Positions 10,552 to 23,342 of a stretch of 64,000 bases of DNA are shown here, one piece after another. How positions within the stretch are numbered: the first letter of the stretch is position 1; each line of letters starts with the position of its first letter. The position numbers and the translations under genes are program-made. The notes beneath the pieces were generated by a model. It worked only from the letters and a program-made list of their open reading frames with translations, was not told where the DNA came from and did not search any database. This stretch comes from Sanguinoderma infundibulare (taxonomy: Eukaryota > Basidiomycota > Agaricomycetes > Polyporales > Polyporaceae): contig JAVLRN010000002.1 of NCBI GenBank assembly GCA_032821775.1, positions 3,968,001-4,032,000 on the forward strand, written 5' to 3'.

Positions 10552-13500
10552 TCAGTCGGCCTCATCATCGCTCACGATGATGATCATCTCGCGGGCGGTC
10601 TCCGGCCACCGAAACAGAGCGGTGACGGTGGGCGGAGACGTCCGCCGCTTTTGCGGGATGCTGCTGGACACAGGCATTGGCGTCGGCATCGGGGTCGCGG
10701 AAGGGGTTGGGTTCGGGGTCTCCGATGGCGTGCGCGAGTGCGGCACTGGCGTAGGAGTCGCGGAAGAGGACGATGATGACGACGTTGTGGAAGGGGGGGT
10801 CGTCGATGGCGTCGAGGTCGACGTGAACCCGGAGTCGATCTCGCGCTTCAGCACGTCTGCGGCTCTGCAAAAAGATGACGGGATGGAAGGTCTCAGTCGC
10901 ACGCGTTCCGGAGCCTCGCCTACCACATGTCTGTGAACAATGCACAGGAAACGAGGGACTTACTTGGTCTTCGCCTTCAGCATGCGCATGAGGAGGCTCT
11001 TCTCTTCCTTATTCTTCGCCGCGGCGATCTTCTGCATTAGCGACTTGCTTCCCGAGACGAGTTCCAGCCACTTCTTCTGCTTCGCCTGCTTCTGTTCCTC
11101 CGTGAGGGGGATAGACGCTGCTAGCGGTTGCACAGGGGTAGACTTGGGGGTGGGGGTGGGTGCCACGATTGGAATGGCGTTGGGCCGAAGCGTCGGGGTC
11201 GGCGGTAGTAACTGCACAGAGGCTAGCATGGTGGTGGACGACATCGCGGGTGGTGTGACAGATGACGACGATGAATGCGACGAAGAGACGGTCTGGATGG
11301 ACTCCGCAATGAAGGACACCGCCAGGTCGTCCAGCGTGACGGCGGCGGACTGAGTCTTAGCCACAACGTCAGCCGTCTGGACCGAATCGCAATCAACATC
11401 CATTGCATCACCCCTTGCGTCCGCAGAAGCGATGGCCACCTGGACGCCATTGACATGCGGCGGGTCGACAGGCGTTGAGGGCTCTGGGGACTCTGAGCTC
11501 CCATTGCTGGACACGAGGGAGGTGCGCGAGCTCAATGCGGTCTCGCGAAGGGCAAGCTGCGCCTTGGTCCGCGCGATCGCTTCCTGAAGCTTCCGTCGAC
11601 GCTCTTGCAATGCCACTTGAACGGCGCTATCTGCCTCATCGTCCACAGGCGCAGATGGGGTTGAAGGCATAGGTGTGGGCACAGCAGCCGCCTCGGAAGG
11701 TCGTGGTGGGCGCGGTGGCGATGGAGGCGCTGGCACAAGAGGCAAGGGAGGCTCCTCGACTGGGCTTGAGATCGCCATGTCTTCGTCCTCATCCATATCC
11801 ATGTCTTCCTCCGCAATCCCATTGCTCTTGACACCCACTTTGACGACCTGCTCAGCCTCCACAGTGACGACCTCATCCTGACGATCGCTCGTGACAGCAG
11901 CGGAGTTCACAGGCGGAGGAGGCATCTGCTTATCTTCGTTGTCCGAATCGAGTTCCATCTCCTCCTCCCCTACCTCTGTCACTGGAGGTACGGCAGGTGG
12001 ACGCTTGGACATCCTCTCGAGTGCAGGACGAAGTGCGGTCGCGGCAGCGATTATTGCAGCAACGTCGGGACTCGAAACAACGGTCGCATTTCCTCCAGCA
12101 GGAACGGGCGGTAAGTGAGGTGGGTGATCATGCGTGGAAGGAGGCGGAGGTGGAGCAGGGGGAGCGGGGAGAGAAGCAGGAACAGAAGAGGAAATGGGTG
12201 CAGGACGCGGTGGGGCGGCGGGCTGGGCGACCCCTTGCTGCAGCTGCGTCTTGTTCTTCCCTTTGTTCTTCTTTTTCTTCTTTGTCTTCGTCTCCACGAG
12301 CTCGCCCTCCTCAATCTCGCCTTCCTCAATCTCCTTTCCCTTGACAGTCTTCACGCCAATATAGCGATAAGCACGAATGTGCTCCTTGCCTTCCCCGCGC
12401 AGCCGCAAGCTCGTGAATGCCGCTTCCGCGATAGTGGGGCTGCCCCACTCGACGAGGGCCTTGCCGAACTTGACATCAAGCGAGATGCGCAACGCATTCC
12501 CGTAACGCTTCGCCCACGACTTGACGAAGTCCTTCGTGCGGAACTTCTTGGGGATCTGCCCAAGGACAATGGTATGCGCAGGAATCGGCGGTGCTACTTT
12601 GGCGGGCGGTGGAGGATCAAGGTGCTCGGCTGTGAGGTTGAAGTAGCCGTGGCTCGCCTTGTCGTCCGCAATGCCGATGATGCGCTTGATTGAATTCTCG
12701 GGGACCAGCAGTGGAGGCTTCGCAGGAAGGTCAGGTAGTGATGAACGATGAGGGGCTTGAGAGTGCGTGGACGGTGATGTACTCGGGGAGGCTGGTCGAG
12801 CAGGAGGTGAAGTGTAGGAACTCGCAGAAGTACTGGTCGAGGGGACGTTGGTGAGGGCGAGCAGGGAAGCGGAGAGGGCCTCCAGTTGGCGCAGACGATC
12901 ACCAAGGTTGGAATCAAATGGTCCGTCGAGAAGGCTTGCCACTGGGGACGACGAAGGCGCGTCGGTCCTTGGTTCCTGCTCGGGAACAGACGCAGAAGTG
13001 GCGGCAAGGTGTGGAGAAGACGCAACCGTGGTAAGTGGTGGGGAGGGGAGACGTGCATAGGTTGGAGGATAAGAGAGGGTCTCCGGGTTTGGGTACAGTG
13101 GAGGGACGTATGCAGGGAACCAGGGAGCGGCGTATGGCGAAAGAGTCGACGGTCGCTCAGCTGCGTTCCACAGAGGACCATCAGTCGGATGATACTCGTC
13201 CATGGGCGAGAAAGGGAAGGCGCTGATCGGGTAGGGGTCCATCGGGATGTAGCCCGAGAAGGCATCGTAAGGTAGGTGCACGTTCGGCAGCGTTGATGGA
13301 TAGTCGTCTGGGTGGAAGCGTCGTGACGTATCGACGGTAGTTCCGTTGCTGCGGTGAGGTGGCTTGCCGGGGCCAGTAGTCGAGGAAGACTGGGTGCGTT
13401 CGCGCTGTGGCACTTGACGTTCCTTGCGCTGCTTCTTCTTCTTCTGTTTGCCATTGGGGTTCTCGAATGTCGCACTTCGGCCTTGGTCTCGCATGTCTGC

Positions 13501-13868
13501 CCACTTGCGCTTCTGTCCCAGCACGGGGGATGTAGGGGTGGCTGGTGCTAATCAAGGATACAATTCCGTGGGAGCCCGAGCTAGTGAGTGTCTGGGACGT
13601 ACCTAAAGACGCCGATGGCTGAGAGAAAGTCTTAGCGGGATAGGATGATGATGTTGAGGCGTGTGGCGTATTGTTGCCGTATGGGGGAGAGTTGTAAGCA
13701 GAGCTCGAGGCAGAGTCGGTAATCCTTTCAGGGCTCAAGTGAGTGTGATGCCTCGTGCCATCAAGGGTGTGCTACGCACCGGCTGAGCTCTTTCTCCACA
13801 AAAGCAGCATCCTCTTCGTCTGAAACAACAATGGGCTCCGAAAACGAGCCTATGCCGTATGCCGTCAT
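10552..13868 (-). CDS. Large RRM-like, Ser/Pro-rich putative RNA-binding protein
   Basis: Four exons (13780-13868, 13603-13733, 10964-13547, 10552-10864), all phase-consistent, give about 1,038 residues. Most of the chain is low-complexity Pro/Ser/Ala, predicted disordered. A single folded block at roughly residues 380-455 (AHTIVLGQIPKKFRTKDFVKSWAKRYG...KFGKALVEWGSPTIAEAAFTSLR) has the beta-alpha-beta pattern of an RRM: an RNP2-like VLGQIP and an RNP1-like FGKALVEW. A KTKKKKKNKGKNK run may be a nuclear localisation signal. Near the C-terminus LTEEQKQAKQKKWLELVSGSKSLMQKIAAAKNKEEKS looks like an amphipathic helix. The extreme C-terminus is acidic (VSDDEAD). I do not recognise a named orthologue; RNA binding is inferred from the RRM-like fold only. 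Confidence 0.65.
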
Positions 13869-14391
13869 TGTGTTTTGAAGGATGACTTGCGAGGGCCAAC
13901 AAGAAGACAAAAAGGGGGAGACGGGACAGGCAAGATATGCACAAGTCGGTCAGAAGGTCGAAGGATGACAAGACTTGAGAATGAGCGATGTTGGTAGAGG
14001 GGATGGGTAGGGTGGCGACGCCAGCAAACACGTTTGTGAGCGCACTGCGGTCGACGTCGAGGACGATGGTGAGCAAGCAACATCCGTGGCTTTTAGCGCG
14101 CAGCACGCAATATCCCTCGGCATTCTCCGATCACACTCCGGCATCGGCCACCGCCAAAACGGTTCAGGACACCCCTTAGATTAATATTCCACTCGACTGG
14201 CAAGAGCACCCCAAGTCCTTGAGGACCTTCACAATCGCCTGCAGCCGACAAAGGGCGAAGATTGTACCGGCGTCCGTCATTGCAGAATAAACTCTATGCG
14301 CCCCGTCACTTCCAACTTCATTACAACGGATGGTAAGGAGCGCGGATATGTCCCAAAGCTCTACTTGTATCTAAATATCGTCCGGCTCGAT
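13869..14391. other. Intergenic region
   Basis: About 520 bases between two minus-strand genes: the promoter side of the RRM-like gene and the 3' side of the S41 peptidase. No feature recognised. Confidence 0.45.
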
Positions 14392-17119
14392 TTAGAACAC
14401 AGTCTCCGCAACCTTCTTCCAGATCGCAACTGGGTTGTTGACGCTGCAATGACAGTCAGCACCAGTCTACGACAAGAGGTCCCCCGAATCGCAGCAACTC
14501 ACATGTCCGCAGTCAAGGCGAGGTTCACGTCCGCCGGGTGGTTCTGCCACTCTGCTCGTTGGAACACAGTCAATATCGACGGCTAGTAATACCGCAACTA
14601 GCACGCACCCTCAGGCTCGTTAGGCTCGTCAACACCAAAGCCGAGCCGCCAGGTGATGCCCTGGACGGAGTTGGTGAGGAAGTCGGGCGGCGCGAGCTCG
14701 TTCTCCTTGAGGTGCGTCGTCTTGATCTCCGAATCGATCGTCGTAAAGTCTGTCGACTGCCCGCCGACGGTCCCGCAGTACTGCTGGCCGACCGTCTTCA
14801 GGCCCCCATACACGACCGTCTTCGCGCCCTCGCGCTTCGCCATCGTGACCTGCATCATCCCCGTTCGTCAGCGCCTCCCGACGCACACAAAAGCGAATAC
14901 ACCCACGGAGAACAGCGAGCACGAGCTCGCGCACCTCCCGTTGCCCACAATCGCGACCTTCGTCGGGTCGAACAGCGCCTCCTCGGGCGGGTCCACGTTG
15001 AACGGCTGGCACTCCTGCCCCAGCCGCTGCGAGAACGCGTCCGCCTGGCCGTTGATCGTCTTCTTCACCGGCGGCTGCAGCCAGTCGTAGCCCGCGGGCA
15101 TCTGCGTGTTGTTCGCGAACGCCCACGCCACCGGGTTGTAGAGCAGGAACACCTCGGGGTCCAGCGACGGGTCCTCCGCGATCGTCTGCGCGATGACCTG
15201 TGCAAGTGGGCCTGCGCGTGCCTCGGTGTCGAGCCCAGCTTGAGGTTCGGTCGTGGGCTTGGCACCGGCGATGATGCGGTGGAGCCACTGAGGGACGGCA
15301 GGCGAACGTCAGTTTCGTCCTCGGTCGGAGAAAACAACACGTAAAGGACGTACGTGCGCAATGCAGATATATCCACCCCCATTGTTCGAAACGTCCACCA
15401 CGAGCCGCGTCGCGCCCTTGTCCTTCAAACCCTGCAAGCCCGTCAGAAGGTTGTTCTCCAAGTTGTTAAACGTGTCCCCCGAGAAGCTTCCCAGCGCGAG
15501 CACCCCGGTCTTGCCGTCGTCAAGCAAGAAGAACTGCACGACGCTCCCGCTCCCCGGCAGCGGGTCCGTCGGCTGTAGTCCGGGCGGGAGCGCGATGTCG
15601 ACCTGCGGTGACGAGTCCAACATGACGTTCATCGCGCACCGGCCCGTCTGCTCCGACGACGTGGAAGGCATCGGGGCCTGGCGGAACTTGTTCGCGGGGT
15701 TCACGCGGAGGTCGCGCTTGTCGTTGGCAGTCGAGACTTGGGAAATGGAGGATGGGGGGGCGTAATAGTCGACACCATTCGTGTCCAACTCGGCGACGCA
15801 ATTGTTCGCGCGGTATGAGGCGGAGTTAGTGAATTGCGTGCCGGTGGTGCCAAAGCGCGAACGATAAGGGAGCTATCGACAGCATGAGCTCGTTCAGTCT
15901 CGCACGCGGCTAGCAAGGGAGGGGATCCGAACATACAGTGACGGTCTCTATCCTGGTGCTGTTCACGCGCTGGATCGTGAGCTTGACAGAGTCGGCAAGG
16001 GGGAGTGACTGTTGGGCGAATTGGCCAAGGGAGTAAGTCCATCCGGTGGCGCCGGCGTTGTAACTCGAGAAGAATCTGCAAATGCCCTTCAGTCACACGC
16101 TATTCCCTTGGCCAAGCAAAAATGGCAGGATGCACCCATTCTGCCGCGTACCGAAGCCCTCGTACGAGCCGGAAATCGCTGCGTTCGCGTCGACGGCTTG
16201 CCACGGGTCACCGCCGTTGATCGCGAGGACCTTTGCCCCAGAGAGCTATTCGATTCACAACGTATGTACGGATAAGTCTCGACCACAATCCAGGCAAGTG
16301 CAGTGGACTCACCGAGGCGAGCTGGCCTTTGAGCTGGCCAGGGAGAGCGTCCTGCCAAGTCTGCACCTCGTCCTGGAACTCAGCGGTCGCGACCGAGAAC
16401 GCCTCGGGGGCGATGTGCACGGATTGGAGGCCGTACTCGTCGGTGAGAACAACCAAAGGAGTTGGTAGGTAGTTGATAAAGAGTGCTTGGCATCAAATCA
16501 CGCGTCAGCATCCACTTCTGGGCAGGAAAGGTGCGGGAGATGGGATGGGGACACTCACAATCATAGCAATAGTTGATGTAGACGCAGTGGCCGTCGTTGA
16601 GGCGCTTGAGCGTCCGCGAGAGGTCGATATGGAGGTCGTAGTCGCTCGCGTACCTCTGCTGCTGGATCCGAGCAAGGTCCTTGAGGAGGTCCTCGTGCAC
16701 GTCGGACGTGAAGGGCTCGGGCGCACGCCGCTGGTAGTTGACCGACGTGTGGAACGCGAGGGTCTTGTTCACGACGTCGATGATCTATTCCACGGACCCA
16801 TTGGCAGGGAGATGTGTGGGTCACCAAATAATCTCCAGGGGGTGTGTTCTCTCGCACTCCAGACACATGCGCAGAGATCAAGAGAAGGACTCACGTTCGC
16901 CTTGGTGGTCTCGTTCACAGGAAACGATTGGTAGCACGCGCGTACATCTGCGGGCGACACCCACGTCTTGCCTCCAATCGTAGCACAGTGGTCCACCGAG
17001 CGTCCTTCGAGGTCATAACCGTCCGTGGGGTCCGCGCGCGCGATCTTGACCGATGCGAAGACAGCCGAAAGGAGCGTGAAGAAGCGACCCGCGATCAGCA
17101 TGGCCGATACAGAGAGCAC
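14392..17119 (-). CDS. Secreted peptidase of the S41 (tail-specific/CPAF-like) family
   Basis: Ten exons (16895-17119, 16559-16784, 16313-16485, 16136-16245, 15937-16075, 15354-15872, 14907-15287, 14609-14849, 14503-14551, 14392-14443) join in phase to about 704 residues. The N-terminus has a hydrophobic signal peptide (about residues 1-29, ending ARA). The middle has a PDZ-like block (SGAKVLAINGGDPW). A RLVVDVSNNGGGYIC strand is followed by VAIVGNGRCASSCSLFS, the place where S41 peptidases carry the catalytic Ser. The C-terminus (EWQNHPADV...NNPVAIWKKVAE) matches fungal S41 proteins I recall. It presumably acts outside the cell on proteins. ATGs at 17119 and 17101 are both possible. The exon 4 donor was set after the GTRQNG stretch, the only choice that keeps phase. 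Confidence 0.74.
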
Positions 17120-19103
17120 AAAGCCTCACGAAGAGCAGGTGCTGAGAAGAGCCGCGGTGAATTGCGGGAAGCGAGAAGCACTGGTAGTAGAGCTTAGTAG
17201 AGGCGCCCCCATATTCTGCATCACGTCTTGTTTATCGCCCTCTTGTAGTCGACCGCGGGATGTGTGTCGTGACGACCGGCCGTGCGCGTGATGGAGTCGT
17301 GCTGTAGCCGTTCCCAAGCCGAAGTCTTGGGTGATGACAGGAAGGCCGTGGGGCGGCGACGGTCCTCCATTCAGACGCTGCCTGATGACGGTGCGTCTTT
17401 GCACTTCCGGGTGCATGTGGCCTTGCTGTGGTCACGTACCGCGCGATATCTCCGGTCGCAGTCCTTCCGTCTTATCGAAATGGGCTGATCCTTGGACTTG
17501 CAGCTCGAACACCGAAATAGACGACGCGGCCTCGCATGCCAACCCGAGCTTGGCTGGCGAGGAAGCGAAGATAAGCAGCACGGAGATTCATAAGCACTTG
17601 TCGGTGTCCGACGTTCGAGGGCAGCTGGGTTGCGACAAAGAAAAGAGAAAGCTGAGGGCACTGCATCCGCTGGCGTGGCCCAGAGATCAGATCTCCAGAC
17701 CCCAAGTACCTGGACATCGACGATCTCCCAGCGACGTCCACGACACCGCGCGGTCCTCTGGTGAGCACTTGCACCTTGGACCCTTCCGTCGCCATTTAAC
17801 GATGCCAAACATCAATATCCGGCCCGCTCGAGTGAAGGTTGTACGGTTTCGAGATCTGAGGAAGGTCAGGCTCTGTGCTGGAAAGGGTGAAGTGGTATAA
17901 AACTTACCGCCAATCGCGTCTTCTCTTGTTCGTTGAATGCACCGAAGATTCAAGAAGCGTCCCAGTGGTGGCAGAAGAGCGGGCAGCGCGGGTTGTCGAC
18001 GGGGAAATATAAGGATAGGAAAGCAATTACCTATAAGAACAGTTCCTTCTCGGACGGCGGAAGTCTCGCGTCCCGCCACGTTCCCCCCGAAGACCGCCTG
18101 ATCAAGCCGCTGCGATGGTGCATACATCCAGCTAGCATGCAAGAGGAGGCGTCCGTATCCACGCGCATGCTCAAGGGAGAGTCATGGTAATTGACTGAGC
18201 GCGCAACGTCAGTCGGTGATTCTACCTAAAGACTGCGAGTCAATCAAGACGATATATATATCGGCGATCACGCGCACGGCTCTTCGGGCGTCGCATAGGA
18301 GAAAATGCGCACATTGCCGGGAGTAGACTCTTCCGGATTTTTTGTCGAGAAGCGGGGAAGCGTTGGCTGAGCTTGAAGTTGAGTCAGCGTGCACAGGCGG
18401 GAACTAAATGTAAACGAACAACACACTCGTCCGCGGACAATTCACGGGACCGTGCATGTCGGGGTTGCAATCCAAAGACAGGCGAAGTGAGCTGTAATGC
18501 GTTTGGACCGACACATCGCAGGAGAGAGCAAGCCATTTGGGAATTCCGACCGCGAAAGGCCGTTGGGATATACTAGGGCCACCCCTGGGGAGCAGCGCCG
18601 AAAAGTATCAATCGAACTTATAAAGGGGCCTAGGCCTAGGCTGCAGGAAGAGGCTGGAGGGCACGCTGCCGTGGGCAGGTTGGTCGCAGACAATTCAGTC
18701 AGGTGGCAAAAGGAGGCGGGGAAAGAGAGCCGAGAGGAGGGCCGAGGCTTACATTGCACAAAAATTCATACTTGTCCTACTACCCCGGTACCTACATCTC
18801 TATTTCTATTCTAACTACTAAGCTGTTACGGAGAAGACGACGACATGGGCGGTTGATTATCATCGCGGCGGACCGTTACGGGGAACTTCATGAGGTGCAG
18901 AGCGCTGTCTTACGGAGTGATCGATATGCAACACGGGCCGCAACATCCAGTTTCGAGTCACGGTGTCTGGGTAGAGAGCTCTCGCGCCGTACGCGCGTTG
19001 CGTCGGTGGAAGGTTGACGTGCTGAGGACGGAAAAATACTGCTCACGGTATTGGTATTTGGTAATAGATACACCAATGACTCGGAACCGTGGTTGAATAG
19101 CTA
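17120..19103. other. Intergenic region, no recognised gene
   Basis: About 2 kb with only short frames lacking motifs and splice continuity. Probably the promoter of the S41 peptidase plus unassigned DNA. Nothing else supported. Confidence 0.45.
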
Positions 19104-19830
19104 CTAGCCCTGTACCTCTGCCTCAATTTCTGAGCCATGTTGTCCGGAAGATGAAGCCACAGGCGGTGGACCGTGGTCGTCGCAGCCGGCGATTGGCTCT
19201 GGCCTCTCCTCTAATCCATCGCTCTCGAATTTGGTCTCCACAGATGTGTCTCCATCGACTGCTTGCCAGTAGTCTTCGGGTGTGAGATGAGCAGCAAGAG
19301 AGCCGACCACCCTGTCGGAGACAACCGAGCTACGACGAGTGGATTCTTCCCCAAGTTGAACGGAGGACATGATACCGACTCACGCCTGCTGGCGGTTCAC
19401 CGATTGGAGGTGCAGCAGGAACCGCTGGACCAGGATCGCCGTCAACCTTGAGCAAGACTCAGATCAGAATCTATGATGCAAGATTGACATTGTGACAATT
19501 TACGTACGGCGCAATGAATCCAGTGATGACACTGGCCTCTTGGAAGGGGGAGATAGCCACCTGAAATGTGATCGTAATCATAAATTTCAATCCTATGGAT
19601 CTTCCGACAGGATCAACTCACAGCTAGCATTGAGAAACAAAGATGCAACGGGTTGAGGATGAGGAGAATGCTAGTGGGGAGTCTTAATGTCAAGGCGTTC
19701 ATCTCGCGAGGGGCGCACAGAATTACTGACAAAAAGTAGATAATCCCTGTAACGTCCGTATGATCACACGACGTTTGAATACCCTCATGTCGTAAAACTC
19801 ACCGTCCAGGAGAAGCACGTTCGGTTGAGG
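19104..19830 (-). pseudogene. C-terminal remnant of a DUF6533-like multi-pass membrane protein
   Basis: Five exons (19803-19830, 19622-19746, 19508-19560, 19384-19446, 19104-19329) are phase-compatible and encode about 164 residues. They contain two hydrophobic segments (GIIYFLSVILC, LPTSILLILNPLHL), a LVQRFLLHLQSVN stretch and a C-terminal VSDRVVGSLAAHLT tail. This is the usual ending of the abundant basidiomycete DUF6533-type proteins (seven-helix-like, function unknown). Upstream, 19,831-20,280 on the same strand shows none of the expected N-terminal helices or a start codon in a membrane-like exon. The gene therefore appears 5'-truncated, although an unusual far-upstream exon cannot be excluded. 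Confidence 0.5.
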
Positions 19831-20472
19831 CTAATGAAGACAGCGGGACGTATTCATGTGCGTGGGGCACTCCGTCATTGCACAAGCCCGGTGTGCATCG
19901 TGGCTGACTCGGAGGGTCTTTTCGTCGTGCACATATACTGCGTAGGTGTCGACTTGAAGGCGTGATACATGTCTAGTAGTGCCATAGATCGCGAATAGTG
20001 GATTCAACGACCGGCGCACTGGGCATGTACATCAAGTTGATCCAGCGAGAGCCTAGAGATCGAATGGGGGTCAACCGGTCAAGGTCAAGGCTGGGTCGAG
20101 CACTCAGAGTCATATGGCAACCGTCGCGCACCGGGCCGACGAGCCAGCACCGCGTTTCTGAGTCCCAATCCACGCGTCTCGCTGCCCCATCGACACGACT
20201 TCTCGCGCACGGACTCAGCTCATGAACCTCACAGATATCATCACATACGCCAAGCCTTTCGCATGGTCTTTCCACTGCCAAGGTACGCGTGTGCGCCTCA
20301 TGAGTGGGGTTCCAGAGCAGTCACAGTAAACCTTCATGTACGATGCACATGCCCGATACTTGGGCTAAAACACATAGGACGTCCACAATCAATTAATGTT
20401 ATCGACGCTTATAAGAATGACTGTCCGGTTTTCCATCTACTATGAGGTGAGCGGCTGCATTACGTTCCCCGT
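19831..20472. other. Intergenic region
   Basis: No recognisable coding exon. Searched by eye for the missing 5' exons of the DUF6533-like remnant without success. Confidence 0.4.
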
Positions 20473-21675
20473 TCAACCCCTCCGCCTGACCTCGGCATTC
20501 CCAATGAACCCCTGGAACGCCTTCAAAGCAGCCCGCGCACCACCCGGCGAAAAGCAAACCGAGAGATTGTTGCTCGCGATGACCGCAAACTTATTCGCGG
20601 CGCTCATCATCTCCCCCTCCCAAACCGCAACCGCCGCCTCCCGCTCCTCGACCGTCTTCCCGCCCTTGATCGCATCGGCAAGGACATGCCCCAACTCGAG
20701 TGCGTCCATCATGGCAAGGTTCACCCCCGCGCCCGCGAACGGGCTCATCAGGTGCGCCGCGTCCCCGATGACCGTCACGCCCGGGACATGGTCCAACCGG
20801 AGGTCCGTCGGCATATGGTACAGAGGGCGTGTGTAGATCGCATGGTCATCGCAGTGCTCGATGATCTTCTTGAAGGCCGGCGCCCAGGCCGCGAACTTCT
20901 CCAGCAGGACCTTCCGTGCCTCAGCAGGCTCAGCGGGGACCACCCAGTCTGCTGGCGCGCGGAACCACGCGTACGAGCGGATGCGGCCGTCGCCGTTGAG
21001 CTGGCCGGTGATGGTGCGGGAGTCACCGTACGCGTACATGGACCCGCCCCCGACGAGCTCCACGACGTCCTGCAGTTCCGGCTTGGCCAAAACCTCGGGC
21101 GGGATGGAGACCTCGGCGCCGTTGATGCCGTGGTAGATCGGGGTGGCGGGCGTGATGAGCGGTCGGATGCGCGAGTGCCCGCCGTCGGCGCCGACAAGGA
21201 TGTCGACGGTGGTGGTGTGGCCATTGGCGAACGTCAACTCACGCACGCCCTGCCCGAGGTCGTGCACGGACGTGAGCGCGTACCCCCACTTGATGCTCTC
21301 GGCCGGGAGCGCGTCGACGATGATCTTCCGCAGGAGAGGGCGGTCGATCTCAGGACGGACTTCGATCGGGTTCGCATTGGGGCCCGCGGCCTGGGAGAAG
21401 ACGACGGTGCCTGAGGCGTCGAGAAGCCGCATCGTGTCGGCCTCGGGGCGAGAGTTGCGTGCGAACGCCTCCTCGAGGCCGTTCTCGCGGAGGGCGCGCT
21501 GGCCGCTTTCGTACCCGAGATCGAGCATGCCCCCGAGGTGGGCGCGGGAGTCGTAGCTCTTCTCGCGCTCGTAGATGGTGGCGGGGATGCCGTGACGGTG
21601 GAGGGTGAGGCAGAGGGTGAGGCCGGCGGGTCCGCCGCCTATGATCGCAATGCGAGGGTACGTGGGTGCAGACAT
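20473..21675 (-). CDS. FAD-dependent monooxygenase (TetX / PHBH-type)
   Basis: An intronless frame of 400 residues from the ATG at 21675. The N-terminus has the Rossmann dinucleotide motif IAIIGGGPAGLTL, an E/R pair after it (YEREKS), the second FAD/NADPH motif VGADGGHSRIR at about residue 155, and the GDAAHLMSPFAGAGVNLAMMDA block at about 300, where the GD motif contacts the FAD ribityl. These three elements define class A flavoprotein monooxygenases, here close to TetX-like fungal proteins. The substrate is unknown. An in-frame ATG at 21822 adds 49 residues without motifs and was not chosen, because MSAPTYPRIAIIGGG is the usual family start. The neighbours do not form a metabolic cluster. 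Confidence 0.85.
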   Translation of the reverse strand: MSAPTYPRIAIIGGGPAGLTLCLTLHRHGIPATIYEREKSYDSRAHLGGMLDLGYESGQRALRENGLEEAFARNSRPEADTMRLLDASGTVVFSQAAGPNANPIEVRPEIDRPLLRKIIVDALPAESIKWGYALTSVHDLGQGVRELTFANGHTTTVDILVGADGGHSRIRPLITPATPIYHGINGAEVSIPPEVLAKPELQDVVELVGGGSMYAYGDSRTITGQLNGDGRIRSYAWFRAPADWVVPAEPAEARKVLLEKFAAWAPAFKKIIEHCDDHAIYTRPLYHMPTDLRLDHVPGVTVIGDAAHLMSPFAGAGVNLAMMDALELGHVLADAIKGGKTVEEREAAVAVWEGEMMSAANKFAVIASNNLSVCFSPGGARAALKAFQGFIGNAEVRRRG

Positions 21676-23342
21676 TCTTGCAGGGTCTGTTAACCAAAGG
21701 TCAATATTTACCAGCAGTGGTTTCGGACGTTTGCGAGGGCGGCGTACCTTTATTGGGGCCTCTGGCGAGCAATTGGGGTCGGTGCGAACTGGAGTTGCTG
21801 GGTGAGTGCCGCTACTGAGCACATTTCAGAGTATTTATAACCCGGCCGTAGCGTTCTGAAGCATTTCGCGAACAGCATCGACCACCCGGGCACTTTCGTC
21901 CGAAACAATTCGCGACACGTAGAATATCCGCTTCCGTTGGCGTCGGAGGTCCTGATGCTTGTCAAGGACTCTCGGCACAGTACATTGTGGAAATTCATAG
22001 TCAGATGCCTGGCCATTTGTCAACACATCCACTCGGGAAGCATCGGTTAACACAGGTTTCTCAATATGCGTAGCAGCTGTGAGTGAAAACTCGAACAACA
22101 TGTGAACATTCTCACAGTGATCGATGGCGGACGATGCAGCCCGCCTGGTAAATTGTGCTTCGGGATCTTCATTGTGTACATTAACCTCAAGGCTCGGGTC
22201 CGGTCGGCGATGACACTAAAATCATCTGATACACACAATGTTGGTGCGATGATATGTAAGGACATCAGCGAATCTGCGCGAGGGAGATGCATGGTGGTTA
22301 GACCTAACTATTGATCGCCGAGGAGTCCAACACCTCGTGTGGCATTATGGGCAGGATGACGCCGCTTCATCTCGAGCTCGCCTCGGTTTTCTGCAGACAG
22401 TTTTCAGTACTCACAGTAAGAGCGCATGCAATTCATGAACGGCATCCTTCAATTGCAAATATAAAGCGTGGAATGCATGTGTCCTGTTCGGACAATCTGC
22501 CAGTTTCATGTTGGCAGTCTGACCTCACCGTACAGCAACGCAGTACTCCGCTCCGACCATGGCCTCACGGCGTCCGTTTCCGATATACACGAGCGGATCA
22601 CTCGCAGGTGCCGGCACGAGGAGCTTGGGGAGCAGTGTGGAGAGGTCGAAGATGCGGCACGTCTGTGCGTATCTGAGAACTGTGCGTGTGAGGAGGCTAT
22701 TCAGAAAACTCTGCGGCTTGGTGTCCGAGTCGACGTGTAATCAGTACTCTGGAGGCTTCGACTGTGGCCGTCACGGTGAAGTCCCGGAAACTGATGCGCC
22801 ATCAACCGGAACAGGGGTAACGGTGGTTGAGATTGGACTCAAGAGACCTCGATCGTGGCGATGGTGAAGTCATCCGTCCAAGTGAGGGACGTGCAATATT
22901 CGACCGGTATCGTGGACCGGCGTGCTAACTGTAAAATTGCAGGCCGTCAGCCGTGTTTACGTTGCTCGGATGCGCGGGGAATTTGAGCGAACAAAAGATG
23001 CACTGCGACGCGGTCGCCGATTACGTATGGGATTTTGTGCCACCGGAAGCCTGGATCTCAAGCCCGGTTGCCGCGACATCCTCGTGCACGAGGTTAGTTA
23101 ACTAGAATCTACAAACGAGTTGCAGGATTGTAAGGCCCTCCGATTTCTCCTGAAGTAGAGTATAAGCACTTGCCTACAACACGACTCGAAAGGAGGTCTC
23201 CGGAGCAAGCCCTCCTTCGGCTCCAAAACTACGTGATGGCGATTAGCCCACTGTCCACGTTTTCGCGACGCTTGACATACCATTGGCAATTTGATGTACC
23301 GCCCCTCCGATCGGCCCATCCACTGCGCACAGGGATCGACAG
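21676..23342. other. Intergenic region, no recognised gene
   Basis: About 1.7 kb. Short plus-strand frames near 22.3-22.9 kb and 22.94-23.1 kb were read but show no family motif. Nothing can be supported here. Confidence 0.4.

Noticed and set aside
12594..13475. 293-codon minus-strand frame
   Set aside because: Alternate frame of the RRM-like gene's largest exon; the true frame carries the RRM and continuous splice phases.
14629..15288. 219-codon minus-strand frame
   Set aside because: Shadow frame of the S41 peptidase exons.
20473..21675. Secondary-metabolite gene cluster around the FAD monooxygenase
   Set aside because: No synthase, P450 or transporter nearby; the neighbours are an F-box-like gene and a membrane-protein remnant.
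22311..23096. Possible plus-strand gene between the monooxygenase and the F-box-like gene
   Set aside because: Frames lack motifs and convincing splice continuity.
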